A stretch of 64,000 nucleotides of DNA, taken from NCBI RefSeq assembly GCF_900110575.1, contig NZ_FOEF01000010.1, forward strand, positions 62,001 to 126,000, in the 5' to 3' direction. The notes beneath the pieces were generated by a model. That model did no database searches. It saw only the letters and a list, made by a program, of their open reading frames with translations, and was not told the origin of the DNA. Positions 25,520-34,048 of this stretch are shown here, piece after piece. Position numbers and translations under genes: made by a program. The stretch comes from Amycolatopsis saalfeldensis. GTDB lineage: Bacteria; Actinomycetota; Actinomycetes; Mycobacteriales; Pseudonocardiaceae. Within the stretch, counting starts at the first letter, position 1. Each line of letters begins with the position of its first letter.

Positions 25520-27220
25520 ATGGCCTCACCCACGCGTGAAACCCCCGCGCCCGGCCGCGCCCCCCGTGCCCGGCAGAAGCGCGGCGAGGGCCAGTGGGCG
25601 CTCGGCTACCGGGAACCGCTGAACCCGAACGAGCGCTCGAAGAAGGACGACAACCCGCTCAACGCCCGCGCGCGCATCGAGAACGTCTACGCCCACCGCG
25701 GCTTCGACTCGATCGACCCCGGTGACCTGCGCGGCCGGTTCCGCTGGTTCGGCCTCTACACCCAGCGCAAGCCCGGCATCGACGGCGGCCGAACCGCCAC
25801 GCTGGAGCCCGAGGAGCTGGACGACCGCTATTTCATGCTCCGCGTCCGGCTCGACGGCGGCATGCTCACCACGCAGCAGCTCGCCGTGCTGGCCGAGATC
25901 TCGCAGACGCACGCACGCGGCACCGCCGACATCACCGACCGGCAGAACATCCAGTACCACTGGATCCGGATCGAGGACGTGCCGGCGATCTGGCAGAAGC
26001 TCGAGAACGCCGGGATGACGACGATGGAGGCGTGCGGCGACAGCCCGCGCGTGATCCTCGGCTCCCCCGTCGCCGGCATCGCCGAGGACGAGGTGATCGA
26101 CGGCACCCCGGCGATCGAGGAGATCAAGCGCCGCTTCATCGGCGACCCGCGCTACTCGAACCTGCCGCGCAAGTTCAAGACCGCGATCTCCGGCCAGGCG
26201 GACGTGGCGCACGAGATCCACGACATCGCGTTCGTCGGCGTCGACCACCCCGAGCACGGCCCCGGCTTCGACCTGTGGGTCGGCGGCGGCCTGTCCACCA
26301 ACCCGATGATCGGGCAGCGGCTCGGCGCCTGGGTGCCGCGCGACGAGGTGCCCGACGTGTGGGAGGGCGTGATCAGCGTCTTCCGCGACTACGGCTACCG
26401 GCGGCTGCGCGCGCGGGCCCGGATCAAGTTCCTGGTCAAGGACTGGGGCGCCCAGAAGTTCCGCGAAGTGCTCGAATCCGAGTACCTCAAGCGCAAGCTC
26501 GTCGACGGCCCCGCGCCCGAGGTGCCGCCCGCCCCGATCGACCACGTCGGCGTGCACAAGCAGGTCGACGGCCGGTTCTACGTGGGCGCCGCGCCGGTCG
26601 CCGGCCGGGTCAACGGCGAGACGCTGCTGGCCGTGGCCAAGGCCGCCGAGCGCGCGGGCTCCGAGCGCGTCCGGCTGACGCCGCAGCAGAAGCTCGTGGT
26701 CCTCGACGTGCCCGAGCCCGAGGTGCCCGCGCTGGAAGCCGAGCTGGCCGAGCTGGGCCTGCACACCCGGCCCTCGCCCTGGCGGCGCAGCGTGATGGCG
26801 TGCACCGGCCTGGAGTTCTGCAAGCTCGCGATCGTCGAGACGAAGGCCCGCGCGCAGGCGCTGGTGGCCGAGCTGGAAACCCGCCTGGCCGACATCCAGG
26901 GCGACCTCGACACCCCGGTGAGCGTGCACCTCAACGGCTGCCCCAACTCCTGCGCCCGGATCCAGACCGCGGACATCGGGCTCAAGGGCCAGATCGTCAC
27001 CGACGGCGAGGGCCGGCAGGTCGAGGGCTTCCAGGTGCACCTCGGCGGCGGCCTCGGCCTCGACGCCGGGTTCGGCCGGAAGCTGCGCGGCCACAAGGTC
27101 ACCACGACCGAGCTGACCGCGTACGTCGAGCGGGTGGTCCGCGCGTACATCGACGGCCGCGAAAGCGGAGAGCGGTTCGCGCAGTGGGTCGCGCGGGCCG
27201 AAGAAAGCGTGCTGCAGTGA
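25520..27220 (+). CDS. sir: Ferredoxin-type assimilatory sulfite reductase (siroheme/[4Fe-4S])
   Basis: 566 residues with duplicated ferredoxin-like and sulfite/nitrite reductase halves. Cys428 and Cys434 (CTGLEFC) and Cys474 and Cys478 (NGCPNSC) bind the [4Fe-4S]-siroheme centre. The N-terminal half has DITDRQNIQYHWIRIEDVP and DSPRVILGSPVAG. Nitrite reductase has the same fold; the neighbouring cysH, cysD, cysN and sirohydrochlorin chelatase genes make sulfite the likely substrate. ATG 25520 follows GGAGGACCCCCAA. It is the first enzyme gene after the leader peptide. Confidence 0.92.
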   Translation: MASPTRETPAPGRAPRARQKRGEGQWALGYREPLNPNERSKKDDNPLNARARIENVYAHRGFDSIDPGDLRGRFRWFGLYTQRKPGIDGGRTATLEPEELDDRYFMLRVRLDGGMLTTQQLAVLAEISQTHARGTADITDRQNIQYHWIRIEDVPAIWQKLENAGMTTMEACGDSPRVILGSPVAGIAEDEVIDGTPAIEEIKRRFIGDPRYSNLPRKFKTAISGQADVAHEIHDIAFVGVDHPEHGPGFDLWVGGGLSTNPMIGQRLGAWVPRDEVPDVWEGVISVFRDYGYRRLRARARIKFLVKDWGAQKFREVLESEYLKRKLVDGPAPEVPPAPIDHVGVHKQVDGRFYVGAAPVAGRVNGETLLAVAKAAERAGSERVRLTPQQKLVVLDVPEPEVPALEAELAELGLHTRPSPWRRSVMACTGLEFCKLAIVETKARAQALVAELETRLADIQGDLDTPVSVHLNGCPNSCARIQTADIGLKGQIVTDGEGRQVEGFQVHLGGGLGLDAGFGRKLRGHKVTTTELTAYVERVVRAYIDGRESGERFAQWVARAEESVLQ

Positions 27221-27375
27221 CCTCGACCGAACGGGCGGTGCCGTACTACTGCCCGTTCTGCGGCGATGAGGACCTGCGTCCCGAGGAGAGCGGCGGCTGG
27301 CTGTGCACCGGCTGCCGCCGGACGTTCTCGGTGAAGTTCCACGGACTGTCCCTACCGGAGGTGTCGCACGGATGA
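27217..27375 (+). CDS. Small zinc-ribbon protein of the sulfur operon
   Basis: A 52-residue protein with two CxxC pairs (YYCPFCGDEDLRP and WLCTGCRRTF), a zinc ribbon. Starts at GTG 27217, overlapping the sir stop by 4 bases; its TGA overlaps the cysH ATG. This tiny gene is commonly found between sir and cysH in Streptomyces-like sulfate operons. Role unknown; it may be a redox or metal partner of the reductases. Too short to be assigned by length or fold alone, but the position and cysteines support it. Confidence 0.8.
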   Translation: MTSTERAVPYYCPFCGDEDLRPEESGGWLCTGCRRTFSVKFHGLSLPEVSHG

Positions 27376-28067
27376 CCGCCACAGCGGATTACCGGACCCT
27401 GGCCGAACGAGCGTCGAAAGAGCTGGCCGAGGCCACGGCGGAGGAAGCCCTGCGCTGGACGGCCGAGACCTTCGGCGACGACTTCATCGTGGCGTCCAAC
27501 ATGCAGGACGCGGTGCTGATCGACCTGGCCACCAAGGTCAAGTCCGATGTGGACGTGCTGTTCCTGGAGACCGGCTACCACTTCGCGGAGACCATCGGCA
27601 CCCGTGACGCGGTGCAGACCGTGTACCCGGACGTGACGATCGTCAACGCCCAGGCCGAGCAGAGCGTCGCCGAGCAGGACGCGGAGTACGGCGCGAAGCT
27701 GCACGACCGCGACCCGACGCTGTGCTGCAACCTGCGGAAAGTGGTGCCGCTGCGCAAAACCCTCGCCGGCTACTCCGCGTGGGTCACCGGCGTCCGCCGC
27801 GTCGACGCCCCGACCCGCGCGAACACCCCGATCGTCACCTGGGACGAGCGCAACGGCCTGGTCAAGATCAACCCGATCGCGCCGTGGACCGACGAGGAGT
27901 TCGCCGGCTACATCCGCGAGCACGGCATCCTGGAGAACCCGCTGGTCTCGGTCGGCTACCTGTCCATCGGCTGCGCGCCGTGCACCGCGAAGGTCGCGCC
28001 GGGGCAGGACCCGCGCAGCGGCCGCTGGGCCGGCCAGGCGAAAACCGAATGCGGGCTGCACGGCTGA
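27372..28067 (+). CDS. cysH: Adenylyl-sulfate (APS) reductase
   Basis: 231 residues, PAPS/APS reductase fold. Cys118-Cys119 (TLCCNLRK) and Cys201/Cys204 (GCAPC) are the [4Fe-4S]-binding pairs of APS-using reductases; PAPS reductases lack them. Catalytic Cys227 is in ECGLHG at the end. It makes sulfite from APS with thioredoxin, so no APS kinase is needed, and none is seen here. Start ATG 27372 overlaps the zinc-ribbon stop. Confidence 0.92.
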   Translation: MTATADYRTLAERASKELAEATAEEALRWTAETFGDDFIVASNMQDAVLIDLATKVKSDVDVLFLETGYHFAETIGTRDAVQTVYPDVTIVNAQAEQSVAEQDAEYGAKLHDRDPTLCCNLRKVVPLRKTLAGYSAWVTGVRRVDAPTRANTPIVTWDERNGLVKINPIAPWTDEEFAGYIREHGILENPLVSVGYLSIGCAPCTAKVAPGQDPRSGRWAGQAKTECGLHG

Positions 28068-28087
28068 TGGCGGAGGCAGAAGGAAGC

Positions 28088-29011
28088 ATGACCACTCTCG
28101 CTGAACCCGCGGTGGACGCCGCGCAGGACAATCTGGCGGCGCTGGAGTCCGAGGCCATCCACATCTTCCGCGAGGTCGCGGGCGAGTTCGACCGCCCGGT
28201 GATCCTGTTCTCCGGCGGCAAGGACTCGACCCTGCTGCTGCACCTGGCGATCAAGGCGTTCTGGCCCGCGCCGGTGCCGTTCCCGCTGCTGCACGTCGAC
28301 ACCGGGCACAACTTCGACGAGGTGCTCGACTTCCGGGACCGGGTGGTGGAGAAGCACAATCTGCGCCTGGTCGTGGCGAAGGTCCAGGACTGGATCGACG
28401 ACGGCCGCCTCGAAGAGCGCGCCGACGGCCTGCGCAACCCGCTGCAGACCACGCCGTTGCTGGACACCATTTCGGGCAACAAGTTCGACGCCGTGTTCGG
28501 GGGCGGGCGCCGCGACGAGGAGCGGGCCCGCGCCAAGGAGCGCATCTTCAGCCTGCGCAACTCCTTCGGCCAGTGGGAGCCGCGCCGCCAGCGCCCCGAG
28601 TTGTGGAACCTCTACAACGGCCGCCACCGCCCCGGCGAGCAGGTCCGCGTCTTCCCGCTGTCCAACTGGACCGAGGCCGACGTCTGGAACTACATCGCGC
28701 GCGAGAACGTCGAGCTGCCCTCGATCTACTACGCCCACCAGCGCCCGGTCTACCAGCGCGACGGCATGTGGCTCACCGAAGGACCCTGGGGCGGGCCCCG
28801 CGACGGCGAAGCGGTCCACGACCTCACCGTCCGCTACCGCACGGTCGGCGACGGCTCCTGCACCGGCGCCATCGAGTCCACCGCGGCCACGGTCGCCGAC
28901 GTGATCGCGGAGGTCTCCGCGTCCCGCCTCACCGAGCGCGGCGCCACGCGCGCCGACGACCGGATGTCCGAAGCAGCCATGGAAGACCGTAAACGAGAGG
29001 GCTACTTCTGA
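28088..29011 (+). CDS. cysD: Sulfate adenylyltransferase subunit 2
   Basis: 307 residues with the PP-loop SGGKDS at 42-47, HVDTGHNFDEVLDFRD, and RRDEERARAKER. It forms ATP sulfurylase with CysN, making APS from sulfate and ATP. Start 28088 was chosen for its GAAGGAAG ribosome site. An in-frame ATG at 28067 overlapping the cysH stop is the alternative. The stop overlaps the cysN ATG by one base. Confidence 0.93.
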   Translation: MTTLAEPAVDAAQDNLAALESEAIHIFREVAGEFDRPVILFSGGKDSTLLLHLAIKAFWPAPVPFPLLHVDTGHNFDEVLDFRDRVVEKHNLRLVVAKVQDWIDDGRLEERADGLRNPLQTTPLLDTISGNKFDAVFGGGRRDEERARAKERIFSLRNSFGQWEPRRQRPELWNLYNGRHRPGEQVRVFPLSNWTEADVWNYIARENVELPSIYYAHQRPVYQRDGMWLTEGPWGGPRDGEAVHDLTVRYRTVGDGSCTGAIESTAATVADVIAEVSASRLTERGATRADDRMSEAAMEDRKREGYF

Positions 29012-30273
29012 TGTCCAGCCTCCTGCGGCTCGCCACCGCCGGCAGTGTCGACGACGGCAAGTCCACGCTCGTCGGACGGCTCCTGTACGACACCAAGTCG
29101 GTGCTCGCCGACCAGCTGGACGCCGTCACCCGCGCGTCCGTCGACAAAGGACTGTCCACCCCGGACCTCTCCCTGCTGGTCGACGGGCTGCGCTCGGAGC
29201 GCGAGCAGGGCATCACCATCGACGTGGCGTACCGCTATTTCGCGACGCCGAAGCGCTCGTTCGTGCTGGCCGACACCCCGGGCCACGTCCAGTACACCCG
29301 CAACACCGTGACCGGCGCCTCCACCGCGCAGCTCGCCGTGCTGCTGGTCGACGCGCGCAAGGGCGTCATCGAGCAGACCCGCCGCCACGCCGCCGTGCTC
29401 GCGCTGCTGGGCGTCCCGCAGCTGGTGCTCGCGGTCAACAAGATCGACCTCGTCGACTACGACGAGGCCACTTTCGCCGTCATCGCCAAGGAATTCGCCG
29501 CCCACGCCGAATCACTCGGCTACCGGACCGGCTCCGTGACCACCATCCCCGTCTCCGCGCTGCAGGGCGACAACGTGGCCACGAAGTCCGGGCGGACCCC
29601 GTGGTACACCGGTCCGACGCTGCTGGAGCACCTGGAAAACGTGCCGGTCGCGCCGGACCCGCACGAGGCCGCGTTCCGCTTCCCGGTGCAATACGTGATC
29701 CGGCCGCGCACCGCCGAATACCCGGACTACCGCGGGTACGCCGGGCAGATCGCCGCGGGCACCGTGCGGCCCGGCGACGAGATAGTCGTTCTCCCGCAAG
29801 GACTCCGCACTCGCGTGGAGGGAATCGACACCGCCGACGGGCCACTGGCCGAAGCGGGTGCGGGCACCTCGGTCACCCTGCTGCTCGCCGACGACCTCGA
29901 CATCTCCCGCGGCGACCTGATCGCCACGGCCGACCGGCCGCCGCGCGTTACCGACGAGCTGGCCGCCACGCTGTGCTGGCTGTCGGCGAAGCCGCTCAAG
30001 GCGGGCGCGCGGGTGCTGGTGAAACACGGCACGCGCACCGTGCAGGCGATCGTCGAGGAGCTGACCGCCCGCTTCGACGAGCAGACCTTGTCCAGTGTGG
30101 ACTCGCCGGACTCGCTGGCGCTGAACGACATCGGCCTCGTGGAGCTGCGGCTGGCCGAGTCGCTCGGCGTCGACGACTACACCGACAGCCCGCGCACGGG
30201 GGCGTTCCTGGTGATCGACCCGAAGGACGGCGACACCCTCGCCGCCGGCCTGATCGGCGAACGGTTCCGGTGA
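29011..30273 (+). CDS. cysN: Sulfate adenylyltransferase subunit 1 (GTPase)
   Basis: 420 residues, EF-Tu-like GTPase: P-loop GSVDDGKST at 11-19, the switch SEREQGITIDVAYR, DTPGHVQYTRN and NKIDLVDYD. GTP hydrolysis drives APS formation by CysD. There is no CysC kinase domain fused at the C-terminus, matching the APS-reductase type of cysH. It overlaps the next GTG start by 4 bases. Confidence 0.93.
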   Translation: MSSLLRLATAGSVDDGKSTLVGRLLYDTKSVLADQLDAVTRASVDKGLSTPDLSLLVDGLRSEREQGITIDVAYRYFATPKRSFVLADTPGHVQYTRNTVTGASTAQLAVLLVDARKGVIEQTRRHAAVLALLGVPQLVLAVNKIDLVDYDEATFAVIAKEFAAHAESLGYRTGSVTTIPVSALQGDNVATKSGRTPWYTGPTLLEHLENVPVAPDPHEAAFRFPVQYVIRPRTAEYPDYRGYAGQIAAGTVRPGDEIVVLPQGLRTRVEGIDTADGPLAEAGAGTSVTLLLADDLDISRGDLIATADRPPRVTDELAATLCWLSAKPLKAGARVLVKHGTRTVQAIVEELTARFDEQTLSSVDSPDSLALNDIGLVELRLAESLGVDDYTDSPRTGAFLVIDPKDGDTLAAGLIGERFR

Positions 30274-31001
30274 CCGCCCCCCTGGTGCCCGTCGCGCACG
30301 GCAGCCGCGACCCCCGTTCGGCGGCGACCGTGCGGGGGCTCGTGGAGCGGGTCCGCGAGCAGGCACCGGGCGCCGGGGTGTACGAGTCCTTTTTGGACCT
30401 TTCCGAGCCGCGGGTCACGGACGTGCTGCGGCGGCTGTACGAGCAGGGCCACCGCTCGGCCGTAGTGGTACCGCTGCTGCTCGGCAGCGCCTTCCACGCG
30501 CGAGTGGACCTGCCCGCGCTGGTCGCCGAGGTCCAGGCGGACTGCCCGGGCTTCGACGTGCGGGTGTCCGACGTGCTGGGCGTCGACCCGGTGCTGGAGG
30601 AGGTCGCACTCGACCGGCTGGCCGGCGCGGGCCTCGGCGGACCGGGCAGCGGCCTGGTGGTGAGCGCCGTCGGCTCGTCGAACACGGGTGCGAACGCGGC
30701 CGTCGCGGACCTGGCCGCGCGGTGGGAGGCCCGGCTGGGCATCCCCGTGACCGAGGCCTTCGCCAGCGCGGCCCAGCCGGACGTCCCGGCCGCCGTCGAG
30801 CGGCTGCGGGCCCGCGGGGTCGAGCGGATCGCGGTCGCCTCGTGGTTCCTGGCCCCCGGGCTGCTGCCCGACCGCGTCGCCGCGCTGGCCCGTGAAGCCG
30901 ATCGGGGTGTCTACCTCGCCGCCCCGCTCGGGACGGAGCCCCGCGTCGCCGCCGCCGTGCTGCGCCGCTACGAGGCGGCACACCGCCACGTGCCGGCCTG
31001 A
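30270..31001 (+). CDS. Sirohydrochlorin ferrochelatase-like (CbiX domain) protein
   Basis: 243 residues made of two CbiX-like halves. The first begins LVPVAHGSRDPRSAATV with metal/tetrapyrrole-binding His10; VPLLLGSAFHARVDLP follows. The second half has VVSAVGSSNTGANA. It inserts iron into sirohydrochlorin to make siroheme for sulfite reductase at the head of the operon. The GTG start overlaps the cysN stop. Cobalt chelation is possible for the family but the operon argues for iron. Confidence 0.85.
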   Translation: MTAPLVPVAHGSRDPRSAATVRGLVERVREQAPGAGVYESFLDLSEPRVTDVLRRLYEQGHRSAVVVPLLLGSAFHARVDLPALVAEVQADCPGFDVRVSDVLGVDPVLEEVALDRLAGAGLGGPGSGLVVSAVGSSNTGANAAVADLAARWEARLGIPVTEAFASAAQPDVPAAVERLRARGVERIAVASWFLAPGLLPDRVAALAREADRGVYLAAPLGTEPRVAAAVLRRYEAAHRHVPA

Positions 31002-31047
31002 CGCACGTCACACCGGACCGCCCGCGCGGATATGCGAGGGTGATCGC

Positions 31048-31824
31048 ATGGCTGACGAACTGGTGCACTACGACGTGGTGGGCGGCACCGCCACGATCAC
31101 CCTCGACTCCCCGCACAACCGCAACGCGCTGTCCGCGCAGCTTCGCCGCGAGCTGGGCGCCTCGCTGGAGAAGGCCCGCGACGACGACGCCGTGCGCGTG
31201 GTGCTGCTGACCCACACCGGCCCGGTCTTCTGCGCCGGCATGGACCTCAAAGAGGCGCGCGGCGCGGGGGCGGGCGACCAGGGCGTCAACGAGTTCCCGA
31301 AGATCCTGGACCAGCTGTGGACCAGCCCGAAGCCGGTTGTCGCGTGCCTGGCCGGGCCGGCGCGCGCGGGCGGCATCGGCATGGTCGCCGCGTGTGACAT
31401 CGCGGTCGCCGCGACCGAGGCGACGTTCGCCTTCTCGGAGGTGCGGATCGGCGTGGTCCCGGCCGTCATCTCGCTGACCGTGCTGCCGCGCCTGAACCCG
31501 CGCGCCGCGCACGAGCTGTTCCTCACCGGCGAGGTGTTCGACGCCCGGCGCGCGGTGGAGATCGGCCTGCTCAACGCCGCCGTCCCGGCCGAAGAGCTGG
31601 ACGCGAAGGCCGCGTCCTATCTGAAGTCCCTCACTCTGGGCGGCCCAAAGGCGTTGGCCGCCACCAAAACACTGCTCAGCCGGCCCCGCCCGGCCACTCC
31701 CGGCGACGGCTTCGCCGCGATGAACGAGCTGTCGGCGGGCTTCTTCGCCAGCGCGGAAGGACAGGAAGGAATCCTGGCCTTCGCCCAGAAACGCAAGCCG
31801 GACTGGGTGCCCGCCGGCGAATGA
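31048..31824 (+). CDS. Enoyl-CoA hydratase/isomerase family protein
   Basis: 258-residue crotonase-fold protein. N-terminal LDSPHNRNALSAQLRRELG, oxyanion-hole segment FCAGMDLKEARG, and ACLAGPARAGGIGMVAACDIAVA followed by FSEVRIGVVPAVIS. One glutamate typical of hydratases is at the FSEV position, consistent with hydratase or other acyl-CoA chemistry. The substrate is unknown. It stands alone between the sulfur operon and the barstar gene, with which it converges. Confidence 0.82.
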   Translation: MADELVHYDVVGGTATITLDSPHNRNALSAQLRRELGASLEKARDDDAVRVVLLTHTGPVFCAGMDLKEARGAGAGDQGVNEFPKILDQLWTSPKPVVACLAGPARAGGIGMVAACDIAVAATEATFAFSEVRIGVVPAVISLTVLPRLNPRAAHELFLTGEVFDARRAVEIGLLNAAVPAEELDAKAASYLKSLTLGGPKALAATKTLLSRPRPATPGDGFAAMNELSAGFFASAEGQEGILAFAQKRKPDWVPAGE

Positions 31825-31828
31825 GCCG

Positions 31829-32197
31829 TCAGGAATCCGTCAGCACCACGGTCAGCCGACGGGCGCCGGGCATCCCGGCGTCGGGCCCCAGCGCCCGTTG
31901 CGCGTCCGACAGCACGCTCCGGATCGCCAGGTACGTCTTGGGCTCCGCCCCCCGCAGCCCCTCGGACCCGGTCCAGATCAGCACGTGTTCCCCGGCGGGC
32001 AGCCACGAGAGGTCGGTGAGCATGTCGTACAACGCGTCGAGATTGCGCCCGAAGTAGTCCGGAAAGGACATCGCCTCGGCGATCGCGGCCAGCGTGCCCG
32101 GCTTGTCGAGCGTGCGGCTCCCGTCGACGTAATGCGGGTAGGCGCCTCGCGCGAAGGCGTCGTCCGCGGCGGCCTTCGCCTCGCTGCCCGCGGTCAT
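31829..32197 (-). CDS. Barstar-family ribonuclease inhibitor
   Basis: 122 residues of the barstar fold. YVDGSRTLDKPGTLAAIAEAM, then SFPDYFGRNLDALYDMLTDLSW (the inhibitory helix with Asp and Tyr residues in the usual places), and a final RRLTVVLTDS strand. It should bind and block the active site of the RNase encoded upstream. Its ATG overlaps the RNase stop by 4 bases, which ensures antidote supply. Cytoplasmic; no signal sequence. Confidence 0.85.
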   Translation of the reverse strand: MTAGSEAKAAADDAFARGAYPHYVDGSRTLDKPGTLAAIAEAMSFPDYFGRNLDALYDMLTDLSWLPAGEHVLIWTGSEGLRGAEPKTYLAIRSVLSDAQRALGPDAGMPGARRLTVVLTDS

Positions 32198-32652
32198 CGG
32201 CTCGGGTCCACGACGACGAACGACGCGTAGTGGTCGCCGGTGTAGAACAGCTCCTTCGCCTGGCCCGTGACGAGCCGCCGCGGGCCGCGGTCCGGGCTGT
32301 TCGGGGTCTTCACGGTGTACTCGTGGTAATAGCCGGACTGCTTGCGCGGCAACACTTTCTCGCGATTCTCGAAGACGACGTCGTCGTTGCGCGGATACGG
32401 GAACGGCCCACCGGACTGGATCAGCTTCCAGGTGTCGCGCGCCTGCGAGGGCAGCGCGGACAGCGCCTCGACCCGCAGGCCGGAGTCGGCGCCTGCCGGC
32501 TTCGCCCCGGCCGCGCCACCGCTGACCGAGCCGGCCGGGGCCGGCGCCGATGAGGAAGAGGACCCGTCGACGGCGTCCTTGACCAGCCAGCCCCCGAACA
32601 CGAGCACGAGGAGACCGACGAGTGCGGCGGTGATCCGCCTACGGTTGACCAT
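32194..32652 (-). CDS. RNase Sa/barnase-type guanyl-specific ribonuclease, membrane-anchored or secreted
   Basis: 152 residues. N-terminal membrane/signal helix (residues 8-25), a Ser/Ala/Pro/Gly-rich linker (31-57), then a domain very close to Streptomyces RNase Sa: LSALPSQARDTWKLI, GGPFPYPRNDDVVFENRE, YYHEYTV with catalytic Glu111, RGPRRLVTG with Arg125/Arg126, and YTGDHYASFVVVD with His141. The two terminal cysteines of RNase Sa are missing. It cuts RNA after G. Partner barstar gene overlaps downstream; a small membrane-protein gene lies 11 bases upstream. Confidence 0.9.
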   Translation of the reverse strand: MVNRRRITAALVGLLVLVFGGWLVKDAVDGSSSSSAPAPAGSVSGGAAGAKPAGADSGLRVEALSALPSQARDTWKLIQSGGPFPYPRNDDVVFENREKVLPRKQSGYYHEYTVKTPNSPDRGPRRLVTGQAKELFYTGDHYASFVVVDPSR

Positions 32653-32663
32653 GGTGTGCCAGC

Positions 32664-32861
32664 TTAAGAGGAGTGGCCGTCGTCGTCGCGGGCCGGGCCG
32701 AACCAGTGCGACAACCGTCCCACCAGCTTGTCGATGGCCCAGGCCGCGAGCAGGCACAGCGGCACCACCACGACCATGACCAGCACGAACTGCACCGGGA
32801 ACCAGGCCTGGGCGAGCCACAGCTCGACCCCGTCCCACCAGTCGGCCAGCCCGTTCACCAC
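32664..32861 (-). CDS. Small single-helix membrane protein upstream of the RNase gene
   Basis: 65 residues: an amphipathic start (LADWWDGVELWLAQAWF), one strong membrane helix (about 22-43, FVLVMVVVVPLCLLAAWAI), and a charged tail. No recognised domain. GTG 32861 was chosen because a TAGGCT -10 hexamer (32874-32869 on the minus strand) ends 7 bases upstream, suggesting leaderless transcription; GTG 32858 is the alternative. It is the first gene of the RNase-barstar operon, so a role in RNase export or anchoring is plausible but unproven. Confidence 0.65.
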   Translation of the reverse strand: MVNGLADWWDGVELWLAQAWFPVQFVLVMVVVVPLCLLAAWAIDKLVGRLSHWFGPARDDDGHSS

Positions 32862-32921
32862 GAATGTGAGCCTACGCGCGGTGTGCTGCGCGGGCGCGCC
32901 CAGGGGCGGTACGTTGCAGGC

Positions 32922-33887
32922 ATGTTCGCCGTTTACGCGAAGGAACCCAACGCCGATTCCCCGCTCGACTCGCTCGTCGTCGGCGAACGGCCGGAACCCG
33001 AGGTGCCCGAAGGCTGGGTCCGGGTGCACGTCAAAGCCGCGAGCCTCAACATGCACGACCTGTGGACGCTGCGCGGGGTCGGGATCAAGCCGGAGCAGTT
33101 CCCGATGATCCTCGGCTGCGACGGCGCCGGGACCCTCGACGACGGCTCCGAGGTCGTCATCCACGCCGTGGTGAACGCCCCCGGCTGGCAGGGCGACGAC
33201 ACCCTGGACCCGAAGCGCACGCTGCTCACCGAGAAGCACCAGGGCACTTTCGCCGACCAGGTGATCGTGCCGGCCCGCAACGTCGTGCCGAAGCCGGCCG
33301 GGCTGAGCTTCGCCGAGGCCGCCACCATGGGCACCGCGTGGCTCACGGCGTACCGGATGCTGTTCGTGAAGTCCGGGCTCCGCCCCGGCCAGACGATGCT
33401 GGTGCAGGGCGCCTCCGGCGGGGTGTCGACGGCGCTGATCGCGCTCGGCCGCGCCGCCGGGTTCCGCGTCTGGGTCACCGGCCGCAGCGAGGAGAAGCGC
33501 GCGCTGGCCGAGACCGTCGGCGCGCACCGGACGTTCGAGACCGGCGCGCGGCTGCCGGAGCGGGTCGACGCGGTGTTCGAGACCGTCGGCAAGGCCACCT
33601 GGGCGCACACGCTCAAGTCGCTGAAGCCGGGCGGCATCGTCGTCGTTTCGGGCTCCACTAGCGGGCCGGACCCGTCGGCGGACCTGCAGCGGGTGTTCTT
33701 CCTCCAGCTGCGCATCGCCGGCTCCACCATGGGCACCCGCGACGAGCTGGCGGACCTGCTCAGCTACCTCGACCTGAAGGGCATCAAGCCCCAGATCGGC
33801 AGCGAGCCGGCCTTCGAGGACGCGGCCGAGGGGTTCCGCGCGATGCTCGACGGGGAGACCGCGGGCAAGATCGTCTTCACGCGCTGA
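32922..33887 (+). CDS. Zinc-independent MDR-family dehydrogenase
   Basis: 321 residues, medium-chain reductase. FAVYAKEPNADSPLD start, MHDLWTLRGVG in the GroES part, GCDGAGTL, and the Rossmann segment MLVQGASGGVSTALIALG. No Cys/His zinc ligands in the catalytic lobe. Likely an NADPH-dependent enone or quinone reductase. TACGTT (32910-32915) lies 6 bases before the ATG, indicating a leaderless message, divergent from the RNase operon. A strong terminator follows. Confidence 0.8.
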   Translation: MFAVYAKEPNADSPLDSLVVGERPEPEVPEGWVRVHVKAASLNMHDLWTLRGVGIKPEQFPMILGCDGAGTLDDGSEVVIHAVVNAPGWQGDDTLDPKRTLLTEKHQGTFADQVIVPARNVVPKPAGLSFAEAATMGTAWLTAYRMLFVKSGLRPGQTMLVQGASGGVSTALIALGRAAGFRVWVTGRSEEKRALAETVGAHRTFETGARLPERVDAVFETVGKATWAHTLKSLKPGGIVVVSGSTSGPDPSADLQRVFFLQLRIAGSTMGTRDELADLLSYLDLKGIKPQIGSEPAFEDAAEGFRAMLDGETAGKIVFTR

Positions 33888-33898
33888 GTGACCGACAC

Positions 33899-33950
33899 GG
33901 CCCTGGTCTGGACCGATCCTTCCCGGACGGCCCAGGCCAGGGCCCTTTTA
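33899..33950 (+). terminator. Rho-independent terminator
   Basis: 13-base arms (33899-33911 and 33932-33944, one mismatch) followed by CTTTTA. It lies 11 bases after the MDR dehydrogenase stop. Confidence 0.85.
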
Positions 33951-34048
33951 CGCGACGTTTCGTGACCCGTCAACACCCCGAGTTCGCAATCGGCTTGTTA
34001 CCCCCGAAGTTCCACCAGAAGTCGACCTTCGGCGGTTAACCTGTAGAT

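Noticed and set aside
22938..25622. 894-residue plus-strand frame
   Set aside because: Shadow over the oxidoreductase and hemW genes with no family resemblance.
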